From Linum tenue (Eukaryota; Streptophyta; Magnoliopsida; Malpighiales; Linaceae), in the NCBI GenBank assembly GCA_946122785.1, contig CAMGYJ010000006.1, forward strand, positions 496,001-560,000: a DNA stretch of 64,000 nucleotides, given 5' to 3'. Under the pieces are notes generated by a model. The model worked only from the letters and a program-made list of their open reading frames with translations, made no database searches and had not been told where the DNA came from. Position numbers and translations under genes: made by a program. Position 1 is the first letter of the stretch. Every line of letters starts with the position of its first letter. Below are positions 13,651 to 27,611 of the stretch, piece by piece.

Positions 13651-16600
13651 AAAATCGCGAGAAATCTGTGATGGTACGCCTTTGGAATATGCCAAAAATT
13701 AACCCGGAATAAATCCGCCCAAATCGGATCTTACTGGACTCAATCATCGTTGAAGAATAGCCACAGCCCTCAGGCCACATCCGTGATCTGTAGCCTCCAA
13801 TATCCAAAGAAAATGGCCTTTCGCCGCCCAAAAAATCACGAAATTGCCATCCGAAAATAATTTGGCCCTAATCGGTGCTTAATAGACTTATCTTCCGTGG
13901 AGAATAGGATCAATAGGCTTTATTACTGGTGGAGAATAGCCTCGGCCTGATTCCGTGATCTCTAGCCTTCAGAAACAAAAGAAAATGACATTTCGAAAAA
14001 ATCGCCCGATATCTGTGATGGTACCCCTTGGGAATCTGCCAAAAATTGACACGGAATAAATACGCCCAAATCGGTGCTTAATGGACTCAATCATCGTTGG
14101 AGAATAGCCTCAGGCAGAATCCGTGATCTGTAGCCATAAATTTCCAAAGAAAATGGCCTTTCGTCGCACAAGAATTTGCGAAAATGCAATCCGAAAATAA
14201 ATTGGCCCAAATCTGTGCTTAAATGGACTTATCATCCGTGAAGAATATGATCAATAGACTTCATTATAGGTGGAGAATAGCCACAGCCTGATTCCGTGAT
14301 CTGTAGCCTAAAAAAACAAAAGAAAATGGCATTCCGGAAAAATCACTCGAAATCTGTGATGGTATCCCTTTGGAATCTGCCAATAATTGACCCGAAACAA
14401 ATCCGCCCAAATCGGTGTTTAATGGACTCAATCATCGTTGATAAATAACTTCAGGGAAAATCTGTGATTTGTAGCCTTCAATATCCTAAGAAAATGGCCT
14501 TTCGTCGCACAAAAAATTACGAAAAATGCCATTCGAAAATAAATTGGCCCAAATCGAGGCTTATTGGACTTATCATCCGTGGAGAATAGGTTCAATAGAC
14601 TTCATTATCGGTGGATAATAGCCTCTACCCGATTTCGTGATCTGTAGCCTCCACTATCGAAAGAAAATGACATTTCGGAAATATCGCCCAAAATTTGTGA
14701 TGGTACCCCTTTGGAATCTCCAAAAAATTGACCCAGAATAAATCCGCCCAAATCTTTGCTTAATGGACTTAATTGAAGAATAGCCTCAGGCCGAATCCGT
14801 GATCTGTAGCCTTCAATATCCAAAGAAAATAGCCTTTCGTCGCTAAAAAAATTAGGAAAATGCCATCCGAAAATAAATCGGCTTAAATAGGTGCTTAATG
14901 GACTTATCATCCGTGGAGAATAGGATCAATAGACTTAATTATCGGTGGAGAATAGCCTCGGTTTGATTCCGTGATCTGTAGCCTCCAGAATCGAAAGAAA
15001 ATGGTATTTCGGAAAAATCGATCGAAATCTGTGATGGTACCCCTTTGGAATCTGCCAAAAATTGACCTGGAATAAATCAGCCAAAATCGGTGCTTAATGG
15101 ACTCAATTATCGTTGGAGAATAGCCTCAGGCAGAATTCGTGATTTGTAGCCTTCAATATCCAAAGAAAATGGCCTTTTGTTGCCCAAGAATTTACGAAAA
15201 AGCCATCAGAAAATAAATTGGCCCAAATCGATGCTAAATGGACTTATCATCCGTGGAGAATAGGATCAATAGACTTAATTATCGGTGGAGAATAGCATCG
15301 GCCTGAGTTCGTGATCTGTAGCCTCCAGAATCAAAAGAAAATGGCATTTCGGATAAATCGCCTGATATCTGTGATGGTACCCCTTTGGAATCTGCCAAAA
15401 ATTGACCCGAAATAAATCAGCCAAAATCGGTGCTTAGTGGACTCAATCATCGTTGGAGAATAGCCTCAGGCAGAATCCGTGATTTATAGCCTTCAATATC
15501 CAAAGAAAATAGCCTTTCGTCGTCCAAAAAATTACAAAAATGCCATCAGAAAATAACTTGGCCCAAATCGATGCTAAATGGACTTATCATCCGTGGAGAA
15601 TAGGATCAATAGACTTAATTATCGGTGAGAATAGCCTCGGCTTGATTCCGTGATCTGTAGCCTCCAGAATCGAAAGAAAATGGCATTTCGGATAAATCGC
15701 CTGAAATCTGTGATGGTACCCCTTTGGAATCTGCAAAAAATTGACCCGGAATAAATCAACCAAAATAGGTGCTTAATGGACTCAATCATCGTTGGAGAAT
15801 AGCCTCAGGCCCAATCCGTGATCTGTAGCCTTCAATATCAAAAGAAAATGGCCTTTCGTCGCCCAAAAAATTACGAAATGCCATTCGAAAATAAATTGGT
15901 CCAAATCGGTACTTAATGGACTTATCATCCGTGGAGAATAGGATCAATAGACTTCATTATCGGTGGAGAATAGCGTCTACATGGTTTCGTGATCTGTTGC
16001 CTCCTGAATTGAAAGAAAATGGTATTTCGGAAAAATCGCCCGAAATCTGTTATGGTACCCCTTTGGAAACTGCCAAAAATTGACCCGGAATAAATCCGCC
16101 CAAATCGGTGCTTAATGGACTCAATCATCGTTGAAAAATAGCTTCAGGGCGAATTCGTGATCTGTGTCTTTCAATATCCAAAGATTATGGCCTTTCGTTG
16201 CACAAAAAATTACGAAAATGCCATTCGAAAATAAATTGGCACAAACCGGTGCTTATTGGACATATCATCCGTGGAGAACAGGTTCAATAGACTTCACTAT
16301 CGGTGGAGAATAGCCTCTACCCGATATCGTGATCTGTAGCCTCCAGAATCAAAAGAATAATATATTTTGGAAAAATCGTCCGAAATCTATGATGGTACCC
16401 CTATGGAATCTGCTAAAAATTGACCCAGAATAAATCCGCCCAAATCTGTGCTTAATGGATTTAATTATTGTTGAAGAATAGCCTCAGGCCAAATTCGTGA
16501 TCTGTAGCCTTCAATATCCAAAGAAAATAGCCTTTCGCCGCCCAAAAAATTAGGAAAATGCCATCCGAAAATAAATCGGCTTAAAATCGGTGCTTAATTG

Positions 16601-19600
16601 ACTTATCATCCGTGGAGAATAGGATCAATAGACTTTCTTATCGGTGGAGAATAGCCTCGGCCTGATTCCGTGATCTGCAGCCTCCAGAATTGAAAGAAAA
16701 TGGCATTTCGTATAAATCGCCCGAAATCTGTGATGGTACCCCTTTAGAATCTGCCAAAAATTGACCCGGAATAAATCAGCCCAAATCGGTGCTTAATGGA
16801 CTCAATCATCGTTGGAGAATAGCCTCAGGCCGAATCCGTGATATGTAGCCTTCAATATCCAAAAAAATGGCCTTTCGTCGCCCAAAAAAGTACGAAAATG
16901 CCATTCGAATATAAATTGGCCCAAATCGGTACTAAATGGACTTATCGTCCGTGGAGAATAGGATCAATAGACTTCATTATCGGTGGAGAATAGCCTCTAC
17001 CCAGTTCCGTGATCTATAGCCTCCAGAATCGAAAGAAAATGACATTTCATATAAATCGCCTGAAATCTGTGATGATACACCTCTTTGGAATCTGCCAAAA
17101 ATTTACCCTGAATAAATCAACCAAAATAGGTGCTTAATGGACTCAATCATCGTTGGAGAATAGCCTCAGGCCCAATAGTTGATTTGTAGCCTTCAATATC
17201 AAAAGAAAATGGCCTTTCGTCGCCCAAAAAATTACGAAAATGTCATTCGAAAATAAATTGGTCCAAATCGGTACTTAATGGACTTATCATCCGTGGAGAA
17301 TAGGATCAATAGACTTCATTATCGATGGAGAATAGCGTCTACCCGGTTTCGTGATCTGTTGCCTCCTGAATTGAAAGAAAATGGCATTTCGGAAAAATCG
17401 CCCGAAATCTGTTATGGTACCCCTTTGGAATCTGCCAAAATTTGACCCGGAATAAATCCGCCCAAATCGGTGCTTAATGGACTCAATCATCGTTGAAAAA
17501 TAGCTTCAGGGCGAATTCGTGATCTGTGTCTTTCAATATCCAAAGAAAATGGCCTTTCGTTGCACAAAAAATTACGAAAATGCCATTCGAAAATAAATTG
17601 GCACAAATCGGTGCTTATTGGACATATCATCCGTGGAGAACAGGTTCAATAGACTTCACTATCGGTGGAGAATAGCCTCTACCCGATATCGTGATATGTA
17701 GCCTCCAGAACCAAAAGAATAATACATTTCGGAAAAATCGCCCGAAATCTATGATGGTACCCCTATGGAATCTGGTAAAAATTGACCCAGAATAAATCCA
17801 CCCAAATCTGTGCTTAATGGATTTAATTATTGTTGAAGAATAGCCTCAGGCCGAATCCGTGATCTGTAGCCTTAAATATCCAAAGAAAATAGCCTTTCAC
17901 CGCCCAAAAAATTAGGAAAATGTCATTCGAAAATAAATCGGCTTAAATCGGTGCTTAATTGACTTATCATCCATGGAGAATAGGATCAATAGACTTTATT
18001 ATCGGTGGATAATAGCCTCGGCCTGATTCTGTGATCTGCAGCCTCCAGAATTGAAAGAAAATGGCATTTCGTATAAATTGCCCGAAATATGTGATGGTAC
18101 CCCTTTAGAATCTGCCAAAAATTGACCCGGAATAAATCAGCCCAAATCGGTGCTTAATGGACTCAATCATCGTTGGAGAATAGCCTCAGGCCGAATCCGT
18201 GATATGTAGCCTTCAATATCCAAAGAAAATGGCCCTTCGTGGCCAAAAAAATTACGAAATGCCATCCGAAAAATAAATTGGCCCAAATCGGTGCTTAATG
18301 CACTTATCATCGGCGGAGAATAGGATCAATAGACTTCATTATCGGTGGAGAATAGCATCGGCCTGATTCCATGATCTGTAGCCTCCAGAATCGAAAGAAA
18401 ATAGCATTTCGAAAAAATCGCAAAAAATCTGTGATGGTACCCCTTTGGAATCTACCAAAAATTGACCCGGAATAAATCCGCCCAAATCGGTGCTTAATGG
18501 ACTCAATCATCGTTGTAAAATAGCTTCAGAGCGAATCCGTAATCTGTAGCATTTAATATCCATAGAAAATGGCCTTTTGTTGCACAAAAAATTACGAAAA
18601 TGCCATTCGAAAATAAATTGGCACAAATCGGTGCTTATTGGACTTATCATCCGTGGAGAACAGGTTCAATAGACTTCACTATCGGTGGAGAATAGCCTCT
18701 ACCCGATATCGTGATATGTAGCCTCCAGAATCAAAAGAAAAATACATTTCTGAAAAATCGCTCGAAATCTATGATGGTAACCCTTTGGAATCTGCTAAAA
18801 ATTGACCCAAATAAATCCGCCCGAATCTGTGCTTAATGGATTTAATTATTGTTGAAGAATAGCCTCAGGCCGAATCCGTGATCTGTAGCCTTCAATATCC
18901 AAAGAAAATAGCCTTTCGTCGCCCAAAAAATTAGGAAAATGCCATCCGAAAATAAATCGGCTTAAATCGGTGGTTAATGGACCTATCATCCATGGAGAAT
19001 AGAATCAATAGACTTTATTATCGGTGGAGAATAGCCTCTGCTTGATTCCGTGATCTGTAGCCTCCAGAATTGAAAGAAAATGGCATTTCGGATAAATCAC
19101 CCAAAATCTGAGATGGCACCCCTTTGGAATCTGCCAAAAATTGACCCGGAATAAATCTGCCCAAATCGGTGCTTAATGGACTCAATCATCGTTGAAAAAT
19201 AGCTTCAAGGAGAATCTGTGATTTATAGCATTCAATATCCAAAGAAAATGACCTTTCATCGCACAAAAAATTATGAAAATGCAATTCGAAAATAAATTGG
19301 CCTAAATCGGTGCTTATTGGACTTATCATCCGTGGAGGATAGGTTCAATAGACTTCATTATCGGTGGAGAATAGCCTCTACCCGATATCGTGATCATAAG
19401 CCTCCATAATCGAAAAAATGAAATTTCGGAAAAATCGCCCGAAATCTGTGATGGTACCCCTTTGGAATCTGCAAAAAATTGACCCAGAATAAATCCGCCC
19501 AAATCTGTGCTTAATGGACTTAATTATTGTTGAAGAATAACCTCAAGCCGAATCCGTGATCTGTAGCCTTCAAAATCCAAAGAAAATAGCCTTTCGTCGC

Positions 19601-22600
19601 CCAAAAAGTTAGGAAAATGTCATCCGAAAATAAATCGGCTTAAATCGGTGCTTAATGGACTTATCATCCGTGGAGAATAGGATCAAAAGACTTCAATATC
19701 GGTGGAGAATAGCCTCGGCCTGATTCCATGATATGTAGCCTCCAGAATCGAAAGAAAATGCATTTCGGATAAATCGCCTGAAATCTGTGATGGTACCCCT
19801 TTGGAATCTGCCAAAAATTGACCCGGAATAAATTCGCCCAAATCGGTGCTTAATGGACTCAATCATCGTTGGAGATTAGCCTCATGTCGAATCCGTGACC
19901 TGTAGCCTTCAATATCCAAAGAAAATGGCCTTTCGACGCCCAAAATTTACGAAAATGCCATCCGAAAATAAATTTGCTCAAATCGATGCTTAATGGACTT
20001 ATCATCCGTGCAGAATAGGATCAATAGACTTTATTATCGGTGGATAATAGCGTCGGCCTGATTCTGTGATCTGTAGCCTCCAGAATCGAAAGAAAATGGC
20101 ATTTCGGATAAATCGCCCGAAATATGTGATGGTACCCCTTCGGAATCTGCCAAAAATTGACCCGGAATAAATCTGCCCAAATTGGTGCTTAATGGACTCA
20201 ATCATCGTTCGAGGATAGCCTCAGGGCGAATCCGTGATCTGTAGCCTTCAATATCCAAAGAAAATAGCCTTTTGTCGCCTAAAAAATTACGAAAATGCCA
20301 TTCGAAAATAAATTGTCCCAAATCGGTACTTAATGGACTTATCATCCGTGGAGAATAGTATCAATAGACTTCATTATCGGTGGAGAATAGCCTCTACCCA
20401 GTTCCATGATGTGTAGCCTCCAGAATCAAAATAAAATGGCATTTCGGAAAAATCGCTCGAAATCTGTGATGGTACCCCTTTGGAATCTGCCAAAAATTGA
20501 CCAAAAATAAATCCGCCCAAATCGGTGTTTAATGGACTCAATCATCGTTGAAAAATAGCTTCAGAGCGAATCCGTGATCTGTAGCATTTAATATCCAAAG
20601 AAAATGGCCTTTCGTTGCACAAAAAATCATGAAAATGCCATTCGAAAATAAATTGGCACAAATCGGTGCTTATTGGACTTATCATCCGTGGAGAATAGGT
20701 TCAATAGAATTCACTATCGGTGGAGAATAGCCTCTACCCGATATTGTGATCTGTAGCCTCCAGAATCAAAAGAAAATGACATTTCGAAAAAATCGCCTGA
20801 AATCTATGATGGTACCCCTTTTGAATCTGCTAAAAATTGACCCAGAATAAATCCGCCCAAATCTGTGCTTAATGGATTAAATTATTGTTGAAGAATAGCC
20901 TCGGGCCGAAATCGTGATCTGTAGCCTTCAATATCCAAAGAAAATAGCCTTTCGTCGCCAAAAAGTTAGGAAAATGTCGTACGAAAATAAATCGGCTTAA
21001 ATCGGTGCTTAATGGACTTATCATCCGTGGAGAATAGGATCAATAGACTTCATTATCGGTGGAGAATAACCTCGGCCTGATTTCGTGATCTGCAGCCTCC
21101 AGAATCGAAAGAAAATGATATTTCGTATAAGTCACCCGAAATCTATGATGGTACCCCTTTAGAATCTGCAAAAAATTGACCCGGAATAAATCAGCCCAAA
21201 TCGGTGCTTAATGGACTCAATCATCGTTGGAGAATAGCCTCAGGCCGAATCCGTGATCTGTAGCCTTCAATATCCAAAGGAAATGGCCTTTCGTCGCTAA
21301 AAAAACTATGAAAATGCCATTCGAATATAAATTGGCCCAAATCGGTACTTAATGGACTTATCATCCATGGAGAATAGGATCAATAGACTTCCTCATCTGT
21401 GGAGAATAGCCTCGGCCTGATTCCATGATCTGTAGCCTCCAGAATCGAAAGAAAATGGCATTTCCTATAAATCTCCCGAAATTGGTGATGGTACCCCTTT
21501 CGAATCGGTCAAAAATTGACCCCCAATAAATCAGCCCAAATCGGTGCATAATGTACTCAATCTTCGTTGGAGAATAGCCTCATGTCAAATCCGTGATCTG
21601 TAGCCTTCAATATCCAAAGAAAATGGCCTTTCGTCGCCAAAGAATTTACGAAAATGCCATCCGAAAATAAATTTGCCCAAATCGATGCTTAATGGACTTA
21701 TCATCCGTGGAGAATAGGATCAATAGACTTCATTATCGGTGGAGAATAGAGTCGGCCTGATTCCTTGATCTGTAGCCTCCAGAATCGAAAGAAAATGGCA
21801 TTTCGGATAAATCGCCTGAAATCTGTGATGGTACCCCTTTTGAATCTGCAAAAAATTGACACGGAATAAATCCGCCCAAATCGGTGCTTAATGGACCCAA
21901 TCATCGTTGGAGAATAGCCTCAAGCCGAATCCGTGATCTGTAGCCTTCAATATCCAAAGAAAATGGCCTTTCGTCGCCCAAAAAATTACGAAAATGCCAT
22001 TGGAAAATAATATGGCCCAAATCGGTACTTAATGGAGTTATCATCCGTGGAGAATAGGATCAATAGACTTCATTATCGGTGGAGAATAGCCTCGACCCAG
22101 TTTCGTGATCTATAGCCTCCAGAATCGAAAGAAAATGGCATTTCGGAAAAATCGCTCGAAATCTGTGATGGTACCCCTTTGGAATCTGCAAAAAATTGAC
22201 CCAGAATAAATCCGCCCAAATCTGTGCTTAATAGATTTAATTATTGTTGAAGAATACCCTCAGGCCGAATCCGTGATCTGTAGCCTTCGATATCCAAAGA
22301 AAATAGCCTTTCGTCGCCCAAAAAATTTGGAAAATGCCATCCGAAAATAAATCGTTTAAATCGGTGCTTAATGGACTTATCATCCGTGGAGAATAGGATC
22401 AATAGACTTCATTATCGGTGGAGAATAGCCTCAGCCTGATTCCATGATATGTAGCCTCCAGAATCGAAAGAAAATGCATTTCGGATAAATCGCCTGAAAT
22501 CTGTGATGGTACCCCTTTAGAATCTGCCAAAAATTGACCCGGAATAAATCCGCCCAAATCGGTGCTTAATGGACTCAATCATCGTTGGGGAATAGCCTCA

Positions 22601-25600
22601 TGTCGAATCCGTGACTTGTAGCCTTCAATATCCAAAGAAAATGGCCTTTCGATGCCCAAAATTTACGAAAATGTCATCCGAAAATAAATTTGCTCAAATC
22701 GATGCTTAATGGACTTATCCTCCGTGGAGAATAGGATCAATAGACTTTATTATCGGTGGACAATAGCGTCGGCCTGATTCCGTGATCTGTAGCCTCCAGA
22801 ATCGAAAGAAAATGGCATTTCGGATAAATCGCCCGAAATATGTGATGGTACCCCTTCGGAATCTGCCAAAAATTGACCCGGAATAAATCTGCCCAAATTG
22901 GTGCTTAATGGACTCAATCATCGTTCGAGGATAGCCTCAAGCCGAATCCGTGATCTGTAGCCTTCAATATCCAGAAAATAGCCTTTTGTCGCCTAAAAAA
23001 TTACGAAAATGCCATTCGAAAATAAATTGTCCCAAATCGGTACTTAATGGACTTATCATCCATGGAGAATAGTATCAATAGACTTCATTATCGGTGGAGA
23101 ATAGCCTCTACCTAGTTCCATGATTTGTAGCCTCCAGAATCAAAATAAAATGGCATTTCGGAAAAATCGCTCGAAATCTGTGATGGTACCCCTGTGGAAT
23201 CTGCCAAAAATTGACCAAAAATAAATCCGCCCAAATTGGTGTTTAATGGACTCAATCATCGTTGAAAAATAGCTTCAGAGCGAATCCGTGATCTGTAACA
23301 TTTAATATCCAAAGAAAATGGCCTTTCGTTGCATAAAAAATCACGAAAATGCCATTCGAAAATAAATAGGCACAAATCGGTGCTTATTGGACTTATCATC
23401 CGTGGAGAATAGGTTCAATAGAATTCACTATCGGTGGAGAATAGCCTCTACCCGATATCGTGATCTGTAGCCTCCAGAATCAAAAGAAAATGACATTTCG
23501 GAAAAATCGCCCGAAATCTATGATGATACCCCTTTGGAATCTGCTAAAAATTGACCCAGAATAAATCCGCCCAAATCTGTGTTTAATGGATTTAATTATT
23601 GTTGAAGAATAGCCTCGGGCCGAAATCGTGATCTGTAGCCTTCAATATCCAAAGAAAATAGCCTTTCGTCGACCAAAAAATTAGGAAAATGCCATCCGAA
23701 AATAAATCGGCTTAAATCGGTGCTTAATGGACTTATCATCCCTGGAAAATAGAATTAATAGTCTTCCTTATCTGTGGAGAATAGCCTCGGCCTGATTCCA
23801 TGATCTGTAGCCTCCAGAATCGAAAGAAAATGTCATTTCGTATAAATCTCCCGAAATCGGTGATGGTACCCCTTTCGAATCGGTCAAAAATTGACCCCCA
23901 ATAAATCAGCCCAAATCGGTGCTTAATCTTCGATGGAGAATAGCCTCATGTCAAATCCGTGATCTGTAGCCTTCAATATCCAAAGAAAATGGCCTTTCGT
24001 CGCCAAAGAATTTACGAAAATGCCATCCGAAAATAAATTTGCCCAAATAGATGCTTAATGCACTTATCATCCGTGGAGAATAGGATCAATAGACTTTATT
24101 ATCGGTGGAGAATAGCCTCGGCCTGATTCCGTGATCTGTAGCCTCCAAAATCGAAAGAAAATGGCATTTCGTATAAATCACCCGAAATCTGTGATCGTAC
24201 CCGTTTGGAATTTGCCAAAAATTGACCCGGAATAAATCTGCCCAAATCGGTGCTTAATGGACTCAATCATCGTTCGAGGATAGCCTCAGGCCGAATCCGT
24301 GATCTGTAGCCTTCAATATCCAAACAAAATAGCCTTTCGTCGACCAAAAAATTACGAAAATGTCATTCGAAAATAAATTTGCCCAAATCGATACTTAATG
24401 GACTTATCATCCGTGGAGAATAGGATCAATAGACTTCATTATTGGTGGAGAATAGCCTCTACCCAGTTCCGTGATCTGTAGCCTCCAGAATCGAAAGAAA
24501 ATGGCATTTCGGAAAAATCGCTCGAAATCTGTGATGGTACCCCTTTGGAATCTGCCAAAAATTGACCCGAAAGAAATCCGCCCAAATCGGTGTTTAATGG
24601 ACTCAATCATCGTTGAAAAATAGCTTCAGAGCGAATTTGTGATCTGTAGCATTTAATATTCAAAGAAAATGGCCTTTCGTTGCACAAAAAATTACGAAAA
24701 TGCCATTCGAAAATAAATTGGCACAAATCGGTGCTTAGTGGACTTATCATCCGTGGAGAATAGGTTCAATAGACTTCATTATCGGTGGAGAATAGCCTCT
24801 ACCCGATATCGTGATCTAAAGCCTCCATAATCGGAAAAAATGACATTTCGGAAAAATCGCCCGAAATCTGTGATGGTACCCCTTTGGAATCTGCAAAAAA
24901 TTGACCCAGAATAAATCCGCCCAAATATGTGCTTAATGGACTTAATTATTGTTGAAGAATAACCTCAAGCCGAATCCGTGATCTGTAGCCTTCAAAATCC
25001 AAAGAAAATAGCCTTTCGTCGCCCAAAAAATTAGGAAAATGCCATCCGAATATAAATCCGCTTAAATCGGTGCTTAATGGACTTATCATCCGTGGAGAAT
25101 AGGATCAATAGACTTCATTATCGGTGGAGAATAGCCTCGGCCTGATTCCGTGATATGTAGCCTCCAAAATCGAAAGAAAATGGCATTTCGTATAAATCAC
25201 CCGAAATCTGTGATGGTACCCCTTTGGAATCTGCCAAAAATTGACCCGGAATAAATCCGCCCAAATCGGTGCTTAATGGACTCAATCATCGTTGGAGAAT
25301 AGCCTCATGTCGAATCCGTGACCTATAGCCTTCAATATTCAAAGAAAATGGCCTTTCGACGCCCAAGAATTTACGAAAATGCCATCCGAAAATAAATTTG
25401 CCCAAATCGATGCTTAATGCACTTATCATCCGTGGAGAATAGGATCGATAGACTTTATTATCGGTGGAGAATAGCGTCGGCCTGATTCAATGATCTGTAG
25501 CCTCCAGAATTGAATGAAAATGGCATTTCGGATAAATCGCCCGAAATCTGTGATGGTACCCCTTCGGAATCTGCCAAAAATTGACCCGGAATAAATCTGC

Positions 25601-26094
25601 CCAAATCGGTGCTTAATGGACTCAATCATCGTTCGAGGATTGCCTCAGGCCGAATCCGTGATCTGTAGCCTTCAATATCCAATGAAAATAGCCTTTCGTC
25701 GACCAAAAAATAACGAAAATGTCATTCGAAATAAATTGTCTCAAATCGGTACTTAATAGACTTATCATCCGTGGAGAATAGGATCAATGGACTTCATTAT
25801 CGGTGGAGAATAGCCTCTAACCAGTTCCGTGATCTGTAACCTCCAGAATCGAAAGAAAATGGCATTTCGGAAAAATCACTCGAAATCTGTGATGGTACCC
25901 CTTTGGAATCTGCCAAAAATTGATCCGAAATAAATCCGCCCAAATTGGTGTTTAATGGACTCAATCATCATTGAAAAATAGCTTCAGAGCGAATCCGTGA
26001 TCTGTAGCATTTAAGATCCAAAGAAAATGGCCTTTCGTTGCACAAAAAATTACGAAAATGCCATTCGAAAATAAATTGGCACAAATCGGTGTTT

Positions 26095-27611
26095 CTTGGT
26101 GGACTAATCCCAACTCGCTCATTAGCCGGATGTACAAGGGAAGATATTTCAATGGAAGTACGATTATGGAAGCCACCATTGGCTCTAATCCTTCATGGGG
26201 TTGGAGAAGTATCTTATTTGGGAGAGAACTGCTTGTGCAAGGCATGCGGTGGCAGATAGGTGATGGTACTAAAGTGGAGGCCTTCAAAGATAATTGGCTA
26301 CTAGCAGATAAGCCATCCCCTCCTATCCTCAGGAGACATGAAGTTAATTTTAACCCAAGGGTGTCCTTTTTCATCACAGAAGATCGGCGAGGTTGGCATA
26401 TTCCTAGATTAAGACATTGGTTTGAAGAAAAATCAGTCGGGATCATTCGTAACATGGTAGTTCCCATGCTTCAACAAGAGGATAAGTTAGTGTGGCACTT
26501 CACTAAAACTGGAACCTACTCAGTCAAAACAGGGTATCATCTTGCCTTGGACAATTTATTAATTCTCACCCAAAAAGCGACGGTTTCCATCTTTGACCCT
26601 CCATTTTGGAAAAAAACGTGGTCTCTTGACGTTCCACCTAAGCTTAAAATCTTTATTTGGCAATGTCTGAGAGTTATCTTGCCAACTATGACGGCCCTTA
26701 AATCTCGAGGAGTAAGATGTCGAGCTAGGTGCCCAGTGTGTTGGGTTGGCAAGGAAAGCATTGAGCACCTCTTTCTCCATTGTCCCCTTGCTCTCGAGCT
26801 CTGGCATATGGTGGGTTTAAGCTGTTTAATTATTTCCGCCCCAACTGAGAACTTCGGTATTTGGTGGCGACATGTTATGAACTCGGCGAACTTCCAAATC
26901 CACTATCTCCCCTGCATTTGCCTACTTTGGAGAATTTGGAAATCTAGAAATAAAGTGGTCTTTGAATTCACTCAACCACTAGCCTCTTCGCTTGCCCGTC
27001 AATTCTTCTTCCAAGTCCAAGAATTCTCCTCAATCTCCTCCCAGCCCCTAGCCTCTCTGCCCCGCCCTCAATCGTCACCTCACCTTGTCAGTTGGATTGG
27101 CCCCCCAGATGGTTTTATCAAGGTTAATTTCGATGCCGCTGTTCGTGCCCCGGATTGCTCGTCAGGACTCGTTGCCCGAGGATCAGATGGGCAAGTTTTT
27201 TTGGCCTTGGGGTTCCATCACCCTGGAGTTTCCAATCCTTATCTGGCTGAACTTTTGGCTGCAAGGGACGCCATCTCTCTTGCTATCTCTCGTAGGCTTC
27301 CCCGCGTCATCATTGAAGGAGATTGTGAAGTAGTCATTCGTCAACTTAATGGGAGATGCTGTGAAGATTCTGTGGGTGGGCCCTTGCTTCGTGATTGTGT
27401 TCAGTTGGTGAGGTCCTGTTCCTCGTGTTTTGTTTTCAGTGCGGTTCCGAGGACTGCCAACTGGGCTGCCCATAGAGTGGCAAGTCAAGCCCTGTTGCTG
27501 TCCCCTGTAGAGATAGCGTCCTTTGATTTTGTAGGGTGGTTGCTTTTATAGTTTGTTTTGGGGTTCGGGTAGAGGTTGAACTTTTGTATCTCGATCTTAC
27601 TTGGAAAAAAA
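26095..27611 (+). mobile_element. 5'-truncated L1-type LINE inserted in the satellite array
   Basis: A 1.5-kb non-satellite segment, flanked by the 12-bp target-site duplication AAATCGGTGTTT (26083-26094 and 27612-27623), which is satellite sequence. It ends in a short A tract (27605-27614) that merges with the duplication. It carries only the 3' end of a LINE ORF2 plus about 55 bases of 3' UTR. Truncation at the 5' end, a 3' poly(A) and a target-site duplication together are the hallmarks of target-primed reverse transcription. The satellite reads normally again on the right side. Confidence 0.95.
26097..27551 (+). pseudogene. LINE ORF2 C-terminus: zf-RVT and RNase H domains
   Basis: One uninterrupted frame to a TAG at 27549-27551. 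The opening text RMYKGRYF, GSNPSWGWRSILFGRELL and RWQIGDGTKVEAFKDNWL is the plant LINE segment that follows the reverse transcriptase domain. Next comes the zinc-binding zf-RVT domain (CPVC, then EHLFLHC), and last a plant-type RNase H domain starting VNFDAA. Candidate RNase H acidic residues are visible as D in VNFDAA, E in YLAELLAARDA and D in IIEGDCEVV. The frame also runs upstream into satellite DNA to an ATG at 26058, giving a 497-codon chimeric frame whose first 12 codons are satellite. Endonuclease and reverse transcriptase are absent, so it cannot move by itself. The lack of stops suggests a fairly young insertion. Confidence 0.9.

Noticed and set aside
25961..26467. 168-codon minus-strand frame across the LINE 5' junction
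   Set aside because: It is antisense to the LINE coding frame and mixes satellite with LINE; no recognisable protein.
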